From Haemonchus contortus (lineage: Eukaryota; Nematoda; Chromadorea; Rhabditida; Trichostrongylidae), in NCBI GenBank assembly GCA_000469685.2, contig LS997566.1, positions 41,580,420 through 41,644,419 on the forward strand: a stretch of DNA of 64,000 bases. The letters are read 5' to 3'. The translations under genes were made by a program, and so were the position numbers. This document shows, in pieces, positions 57,040 to 64,000 of this stretch; positions within the stretch are counted from its first letter, which is position 1, and every line of letters starts with the position of its first letter. The notes below the pieces were generated by a model. The model did not search any database, was not told where the DNA came from, and saw nothing but the letters and a program-made list of their open reading frames with translations.

Positions 57040-58470
57040 AATTTTTGATCGAAAAAACTGCAATACTGCTCAAAACCCCCTTTTTTGTTACAAATGGAAC
57101 CAATCTACGTCCGGGCTTCTGCAAAACGAACAGTGATTGAGCGAAATTATTTGGAAATGATGGCGTTTGGTGTGGCTTTATCTATTTTTCTATGACTCGG
57201 GCCAGATAAGAAGAAATCGTATTTTTCTGTTTTCAAAGTGCATACTGATTAGATACCAACACGTTCTTATAGTTGCACTTTCCCATCACATGACAGGTTT
57301 TTCATGAAGATTGCATGATGATGAACGAAAACTTTTACTGTTCTCACTGTCTTTCCAAAAATATTGCACTTTTCAGTAGTCCTTCAACTATTTATGTACG
57401 GGTACGGATCATTAGAGCTAATCGATCACGTATTCTTATGGACCATTTAAGTTGATTTGCTCTCAAAATGATTGCCTTAGTGGATACCACACGCTTCGAG
57501 AACGGCTGTTAAGTTTATTCGACCTGGGCAAGTCTCGATCCAGGCCATGCTGCCATGTCACCTTCATCAAAGCTTACCTACCTCCACCCCACTGACTGCT
57601 GGTATTGGAGCTTTCACCTGACTTACCTGATGGGACCTAACGAGTCAGGTACTGATCAGGTAGTACTTTGCTGGTATTCCTGTCATGGAAAAGAGCATCG
57701 CAAGGAAGGATCAAAGATTCTGAAAAATTCAAAGTTACAGTTACCTTTTCATTTTTTCTGGCATAATAGGCTTATAATTTAGCATTGTTACTTATTGCCA
57801 TTAAATAATTCTTTATGACTATTGAAACCGTTCTCATAGGGGACTCGGCTAAGCCTGGGACTAGGCCTATGCTTCGGACAAGTGAGTTCGTGGTCCAGAG
57901 CACCCGGACCACCAGCCCGTGATTCCTCCAAGACTGCTGCTCAGAACATTAGCTGCCCTGAGTAAGCAAAAGTTTCCTACTGGTTTTCCTAAGCTGTTTC
58001 TCAGAACAGACGCTCATTTGGATCTTATCACAATTTTGTATAGAAGTCGAGTACGTGGCGTACTTTCCCGTGCCATTACTAATTTCACGGCTAAAGTTAC
58101 CAAACTCAATCATTCAACAAATCTCTTGCTGTTTATTTCTCTTAAATGATCACGAGTACCTTATTTCACGGCTTTCCTGGTCCATACCTTTTACACCAAT
58201 AAATCTTTTCTACCGAATACTCAGTCCTGAGATCATATTGAAGGGCTCGATTATCCCTATCCCTTTTTCCTAATAATTCATAGCCGTATTGAGTTGTCAC
58301 CTAGCACCGACTACTTCTTATGGCCGACGTATGCAACATTTGATTGATTTGAGGGGTGGTTCCGTCGAGAACTGTTCGTTGGTTTCGTTCTTTGCTTAGT
58401 TCATTCATTTCCCCATTGATTTGAATTCATTGATTTCCGTTCACCCTACTACAATTTCTTTTTGGTTTTA
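57040..58470. other. Intergenic DNA, no gene seen
   Basis: No exon or RNA gene recognised. The end of the stretch is the probable promoter region of the methyltransferase gene. Confidence 0.45.
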
Positions 58471-58472
58471 TT

Positions 58473-58481
58473 TATTTCAGA
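58473..58481 (+). other. Probable trans-splice acceptor of the methyltransferase gene
   Basis: TTATTTCAG follows a pyrimidine-rich tract (TTTCTTTTTGGTTTTATTTA) and lies 31 bases before the ATG at 58513. The leader AATCAGGCGAG has no upstream coding partner. Confidence 0.55.
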
Positions 58482-58512
58482 ATCAGGCGAGTTCAGTTTC
58501 AGCAAAACAGCG

Positions 58513-61500
58513 ATGGCAGAGATTACCAACTTCCAAAAGCGATTAATGGTGAATTGTTTGTTTTATTGTCTTAGCCCTCGTCTTTGAACGGTTGCATTTC
58601 AATCGATGCCATTTGCAAGCCAGTAATGGAATGGGAGTCAGTCCCGGTTCAAGAGATGCTTGGTGTTGTAGCATCTAGTGGGACCTCATTGTGTTTTTTG
58701 AAAACGGACACTAACGATGAAATGGGAAGTGGCGCTGGTACTGCCCACATGTCTCCGGGAGGAGTTTCACCTGAAGCAATCGGGCCAAGTACTCCGCCAA
58801 GTTCCTTTTGTCGTAGTAAAGGCTGAGGACGTGAACCACTTATAAACCCAGCACTTGTATCATAGGGAAAAGGAGGGCTGCGACCGGTACAAAACTGAGC
58901 CCATTTCGGAGCGTTATTGAGGGAAAGAATGCATGAATTTTGACTAGAAGAAGTCCGTTTGTGCCCAAAATAGACCGATAAGCCTCGACTGAGGTAAGTA
59001 ACAAAAACTGAGGCAATGTTGCTAAGAGGTGCGATCTAGACGTTGAGCGAATGACTGTCTTGAGATGCACCGAGCATTCGAATTGCATGATATTTTCGGG
59101 ATTGTTCTCCAGTCAATTACAATCATCTTAATAGTCTCCAGTAGTTGGGAGGAATAGTTGGTGGGATTGCTTCTCATCAGGATGAGCGCTGTAGAGCAAC
59201 AAACACAAATGATGGTAGAATCGGGCAAGAGAAACTCCTTTCGGTGAATTAGGCAGCTGTTTCGTCTTCCGTTACCTGTAATGGACTTTCCGGGTTCAAT
59301 TGGCTTACCAAGATTTCTTCCAAAGTAAAATAGGAGTTTGACATATTTCTCCGCGGTGGTATCTATTGTATTTGCGGAAGTCTTGAGTTTATTTATTTCT
59401 CCTGATTTTCAATAGACATCATACAATGAAATAAACATGTCTTCTGGTTGTAAGATAGTAATTTTTGAAAAGTTTTTCAAAAGGCACATATCATCCGCAG
59501 ATTGTAACGGGACCGTCACTTGGAACCGGTTTAACGTTATTTTTTCTAGCAAATTGGTATTCATGGAACTATGGCATCCACAATCGCGTTAGGCCATAAA
59601 CTACACCTATTCGAAGCATTGGCCAAGGTCGGTAGTGAAGAAAATCCAGCCACACCAAAACAGGTAGCCGATGAAAGTGGATGTAAAGAAAGGTATGCAA
59701 TTCCCAGTAATCTGAACCAGTTAGGAAGTGTGAGAGATGGAAAGTTTCAAAACAATCACGTGATGAACTCCTGGGGGTCACCTTGCCAACCATTTGGGTA
59801 ACACCTTACGGAATCGAAGAAAATGAGAAAGAGGTGATGGGAATCCCGTTTCCACCCGCCACAGGCTGTACAATAAATTTAGAGGACTCAAGCGATAAAA
59901 AGAGGAATGGTTCTGACAACTCGTGGCTATCAGACCCATTATCCGTAATTGGAACCATCTAAACGATTCGGGCATTTCGTCCGGGACCCGAAAATTATTC
60001 AGTCCTTAGGCTCGCTTATTCCCATCTCGTTGTCTTTTCGAGCTTGGCAAACTGTGAAGGAAATCCTGAAAATGGCAAATCAAATTAAATTCATAAAATC
60101 GCCTATTCAGATATGTAAAGGAATGGCTGTCAGCGATGGCAGCTGGTGAAATCATCGAAGTCAACGAAGAAGAAAAATTCTGGATTCCAAAAGAGTGTGT
60201 TGCGGTATGTTGTAGAGCTATTTAGTACTCAATTGGCTATACCAAATTTGTTTTTTTTTCTTAATTTTATTCTATGCCAGTAGAAAAGCTCATACACGTA
60301 GATCACATACTGGCTATAAATGTCGCAAAAACTATGAAATAGGGTTAAATTGAAATTTAGTTAGGGGCATGACCTATGAAGAGTCATTGCTGGAACTTTC
60401 CGGTGTTGATCAATCCATTCTGGGATACGCTCCACAGTAGACTTCAACTCGACTTCAATCATAGTGTTGCGAATACGTATGTGGCCCTTTACATTGACGT
60501 CGGCTGGCCTGCCGATGTACAGTCAGTACTTTCATCCTTGTCCGACGATTCTGGTACTCCAGCCCGGAAGGTGGAAAGCCTGGTTCCCACACCATCTTTG
60601 TCATAATTGACTCATGGGAAAACAACAACGATCTAAGTCAAGATTACCTAAATTAGAGCAACTCTGCCGATACCAAGTCGCTTGTCTCTTTTAACCGATT
60701 AAGTGATTTTTTAGTCTAGCCTGTATCTTTTTTTGCCTTAGTTTACAGGTCAAGGCTTTATTTCCCACATCCATTGCCTAGTACGAGCAATTCCCAAGGA
60801 CAGCTCTAGACCACTCGAACGTTTCGTAAAGCTAGCTGTTGAATGGAGCATTGGAAGGGTCCATGGAGCCTTTGTTATAGACCTGAATATGCAAACGCGT
60901 TCCCAGCATAATTTTGATACATTTCGCCTTCAAAAACTGTTCTCAGCGATAGGGGCTTTTCTTCCATCAAACTCACAATATTCTGAGTTGAGACGCTATG
61001 TACTTGTCCCCTTCAGAAATTGCAAAGCGAGTTGTATTTGACTCTTTACACTAGCCAACGATATAATGTAGGGTCGTGAAGCATCATACGGATGGTCCGG
61101 AATCTCGGATGGCTCGCCTAGGTCAACCTACGTTTCCTGCCCTTCGGGCCGCTTTACTTGTACCATACCCGTCTGAAAGGATAAAAGCCTTGACATTCAC
61201 CATCCCCGTTATTCATTGCATAAGTCACATATTCATTAAAAACGACGCTTCGTTATTGAATGGAGTCGAATGCAGGGCGCATTCCAAAACGGCCGAAATG
61301 ATTTATCAGTTATCTTTATATAACAGTGGCATTGAAGTCTATTCCAAACACACAATTTAGCTTTGCATGCATTTTTATGAATTGACCCCATTTTCAGGAT
61401 CTGACTGTCGGCTTAGCGTTGCAGTTCAGCTTATTTCTCCCTCTTCTTCTCAAAAGCTACGACAATGTATGTAAAGTATTCAGAAAGGATGGCCCACTCG

Positions 61501-64000
61501 GTAATGTATCGTGTTAAGTTTGAATTTCTTCAAAGCGGTACAAAAAAGAAAATGATAGTGTACCTTTGTTTATTCGGTCGAACAGAGTCTTCATGAATCT
61601 GCCGTATGTCGCAAAGGTCTAGGCAAACAAGCCTAGAAACGTGGTAGGCATTGGCAGCTGTCCATGCTTTCTACTCTAGTGAACATGACCAAAACCCTGG
61701 CCACACACCAAAAAAAACGAAGTTCCAAGAAAGTATTGTGATTTGGTGATAATGCGCATGAGCTGGTGATCACAGTAGGAACCTGAGCGCTTTGGTAGTG
61801 TGATGAAGAATGAGCGGGAGTTCGAGTCCCATCGAAGGCCGGACGTTCTGTTCTTACCCTTTAGTCCTCTCAAGATTAGATTAAGACCAGTGCCTCACTA
61901 TAAGCATTGTTTACAGGACTTCGCTATTCGGATTTCACTGGTTTCTACCAGACAATGTCATCATTGAGTGAGGCAATGCACAAAAGGCACCTTGTAAGCG
62001 ACTTCCTACCTGCTCTTGGAGCAGACATCCCTGTAAGTTGCCAATAGACGATGAGTTGTAGTTTCTGCTAGAGCTATCTCTGTTGATTCTAGGAACGCCT
62101 GAAAGGAGGAGGAATGAAGTGCTTGGATGTTGGGTGTGGAAACGGTTTCCATGCCGCACTTCTAGGTAAGGATTCGGATGGGGATTTAATTGAAATATCT
62201 CGTCTTCATTTGAAGCTAGTTAAATATTTATCATCACTTAGATCTCCATCTGAATAGGAAGAGATGCAGAATAATTCTCGTGAAAATTCGATATTACCTG
62301 AAGGAGCACAGATAGAAACCGTGTCAAGTGTGTCATAGTTTGGCATGGGGTAGCATCAACAGAGTGCATGTGAGTTCAGCGGAGCTCCGCCCACAGAGGG
62401 CGGGGCATAAGCAGACGGCGCGAAAGAATTAGGCAAAGGTGAGGGATGGGTCCTCGAGTGAAATGAAGGATTTTCGTTAGAAGTGGGCGGAGCGTTGTTG
62501 CAATGGGCGGTACTTTCCAAATAGACTCTTGAGACCATTCAAAAAAGGCATGGATACTGGGAAAAAATGTGCTACCAAGGCCTTATGCATGCAGTGCATG
62601 TGTGACTTTAGCGAGCAGAGGCATGCGCTCAAGTGGAAGCTACTCTTGAGGAATATGTTTAACTCTGTTCGGAAACGTTCTAGAACACGGAGAAAAGCTG
62701 ATTAGAGGTCATAGAAGGAATCCGGTCGATTTCTCAAAGTGGGCGGGACTGGCGCTGAGGTGGGCGGAGCTAGAACCGCAAAAATTCATCCCTGTTCGAC
62801 GCGTTCTCAATTGCGACGCACGTATTAGTGTGCCCAACTGGTGAATTGAATAATTAAACGATATATGTTCTAGCGTTATGTCAATGTGTTGTATATGTTC
62901 CAGCGTTATGTCAATGCCGGTGAAATTCGACTTTGGGAAGGTTTGGGCAACCTTCCCAAAGTCGAATTTCACCGGCATTGACATAACCCTGGAAGCTGTG
63001 CAGCAGGCAAACCAACGAAGGTGAGAAACAAATTTGGTCTTGTAAATTAGAAATTATTTATTCCGGAGGCACGATAGCCGAGACATACGCTAAGACACCC
63101 AGGAGTAGAAGAGGGGATTCCTACATCTGCATCAAAAAAGTGAAGACTGGGGGACTTTGAAAAATTTCGCACTTGACCCTCCGTCCTGCCGTTCTTGTGG
63201 AACGCATGAGAAGAGCAGAACAGTGCGTTTTCGGAAAGATGCCTAATGATGTCCATCACATTGAAAGCGATGCCATCGCTTTGTCCCTCGAAAGCACACG
63301 TCCTTTTGGGGGCGGACGTTCCTGTGAACGTGCGATACTCTACCTTCTAGAACATCTTGTTGATTCGTTGCGATATCTCCACATATCGGCTCCGCTGAAT
63401 AAGTATATCCTCAGTGGATCACGGTCTAGAGTTGGGTCAGAACCCACCCAAACGCATAATTTCCTATCCTACAAACTCCTAAGAATTTAGAAAGGATGAC
63501 GGTTCAACATTTGACAATTTGGCATTTATGCAAATGAACGGTGGCGAGATGGAAGCTAACTGGACAAACAAATACGACGTAGTGACAATCTTTGACGCTT
63601 GTCACGATCAGATGAGACCTGACTTGGTGAGTTGCTGGCTGAGCTTCACGAGGTCTTTACCAAATGTAACCATCGAAAATCGCCCCCTTATATCTGCCAC
63701 CCGAACAGACCGCCGATCATTTTGGCTATGGGCATTAAGATAGTGGTGTCCCGATAATGGAGGTGTCAAAACTACTTATGTTTCAGTGTCTCAAAGAGAT
63801 CTACCGGGTTCTGAAACCAGGAGGTGTTTTTGGAATGCTGGAGGTAAGTTGGTCATCTCAGTTTTGAAAAATGACAGTATGCCATAGGAAATGTTGTAGG
63901 TAAAAGCATCATCGAATGTTTACACCGATCGAAAGGAAATGGGAGAGCTTGCTTCTCATTTGTACGGCGTTTCATTGCTGCATTGCCTGCCAGTAGGCAG
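58513..64000 (+). CDS. SAM-dependent methyltransferase (partial, runs off the window)
   Basis: Class I methyltransferase with an N-terminal winged-helix-like region. It resembles an expanded family of uncharacterised nematode methyltransferases, and the substrate is unknown. Exons: 58513-58548, 59550-59692, 60111-60204, 61398-61500, 61917-62032, 62093-62165, an exon ending at 63020, 63491-63626, 63787-63843, 63900 onward. The N-terminal part reads LGHKLHLFEALAKVG, KQVADESGC and VKEWLSAMAAGEIIEV. Motif I, which binds SAM, is MKCLDVGCGNGFHAALL. Motif II is NFTGIDIT. The later motifs are DVVTIFDACHDQ and EIYRVLKPGGVFGMLEV. All phases agree except at the exon ending 63020. Its 5' half lies in an inverted duplication, and I found no canonical acceptor in the needed phase there, so the gene could be broken or misassembled. 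The sequence ends inside the last exon seen. Confidence 0.85.
60385..60600 (-). repeat. tRNA-derived SINE body fragment in a methyltransferase intron
   Basis: The minus strand contains ACCAGAATCGTCGGACAAGG, GTACATCGGCAGGCCAGCCG, AATGTAAAGGGCCACATACG and GATTGAAGTCGAGTTGAAG, following the order of the family body. Its head is lost. Confidence 0.65.
61070..61300 (+). repeat. tRNA-derived SINE fragment in a methyltransferase intron
   Basis: Contains GGTCCGGAATCTCGGATGG, GCCTAGGTCAACC, CCGTCTGAAAGGATAAAAGC, TTATTGAATGGAGTCGAATG and CAGGGCGCATTCC in family order. It is heavily diverged and lies in the same intron as the minus-strand copy at 60385-60600. Confidence 0.65.
61790..61900 (+). repeat. 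Second tRNA-like repeat family, copy
   Basis: Contains GCGGGAGTTCGAGTCCCATC, a B-box-like motif. It continues with GAAGGCCGGACGTTCTG and a CCTTTAGTCCTCTCAAGA segment that parallels 4373-4485 (AGTTCGAGTCCGG, CGAAGCCCAAG, GTGAGACTTTC) and, less well, 1770-1860. Confidence 0.45.
62360..62780 (+). repeat. Dispersed fragments related to the GGGCGG minisatellite
   Basis: GGAGCTCCGCCCACAGAGGG followed by CGGGGC at 62379, AGTGGGCGGAGCG at 62481, CAATGGGCGGTAC at 62500, AGTGGGCGGGACTGG at 62737 and GGTGGGCGGAGCTAG at 62758 share the CCGCCCAC/GGGCGGGG core of the array at 43591-44255. They lie in an intron of the methyltransferase gene. Confidence 0.6.
62898..62994. repeat. Inverted duplication of a methyltransferase exon segment
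   Basis: 46-base arms (62898-62943 and 62949-62994) pair with one mismatch around the 5-base loop TGGGC. The right arm is coding (FPKSNFTGIDIT). The left arm is the same sequence inverted, just upstream. A partial direct repeat (GCGTTATGTCAATG at 62873 and 62903) adjoins it. Confidence 0.95.

Noticed and set aside
58584..58826. Open frame in intron 1 of the methyltransferase (MNGCISIDAICK...)
   Set aside because: It has no recognised domain and no in-phase splice sites, and the flanking exons join cleanly without it.

Overview
The window looks like nuclear DNA of a clade V (rhabditine/strongylid-type) nematode. Genes are split into many short exons with TTTTCAG-like acceptors. Several genes have an acceptor a few bases before the ATG, as expected for spliced-leader trans-splicing. 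The protein products resemble Caenorhabditis proteins closely. The intergenic DNA is full of tRNA-derived SINEs, mariner relics and a Penelope-like element. I cannot name the species from the sequence alone.

Layout: 1-11.9 kb holds repeats and no gene I can support. 11.9-16.9 kb (+) is a Frizzled-type Wnt receptor in 13 exons (564 aa). 20.4-28.3 kb (+) is a SOL/CAPN15-type calpain with two RanBP2-like zinc fingers in 23 exons (786 aa). 28.9-29.7 kb is a mariner relic next to a perfect palindrome. 30.7-39.15 kb (-) is Drosha in 28 exons (about 1359 aa) with an unusual 280-residue Pro/Ser/Arg-rich C-terminal tail. 39.8-43.1 kb is an inverted repeat, a complete-length dead mariner and a SINE interrupted by tandem repeats. 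43.14-43.34 kb (+) is the last exon of syndecan. 43.4-44.25 kb is a TG microsatellite and a GC-rich minisatellite. 45.07-54.46 kb (+) is UNC-45 in 25 exons (958-961 aa). 55.6-57.0 kb is a 1.4 kb foldback made of two head-to-head Penelope-like GIY-YIG endonuclease ends. 58.5-64.0 kb (+) is a SAM-dependent methyltransferase that runs off the window and carries an inverted copy of one of its own exons.

The exon models were built by hand. Each intron was checked for GT/AG ends and reading phase, and exceptions are reported. The genes do not form an obvious pathway: Wnt reception, proteolysis, microRNA processing, cell-surface heparan sulfate proteoglycan, myosin chaperoning and methyl transfer. 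Nothing in the window shows an operon.
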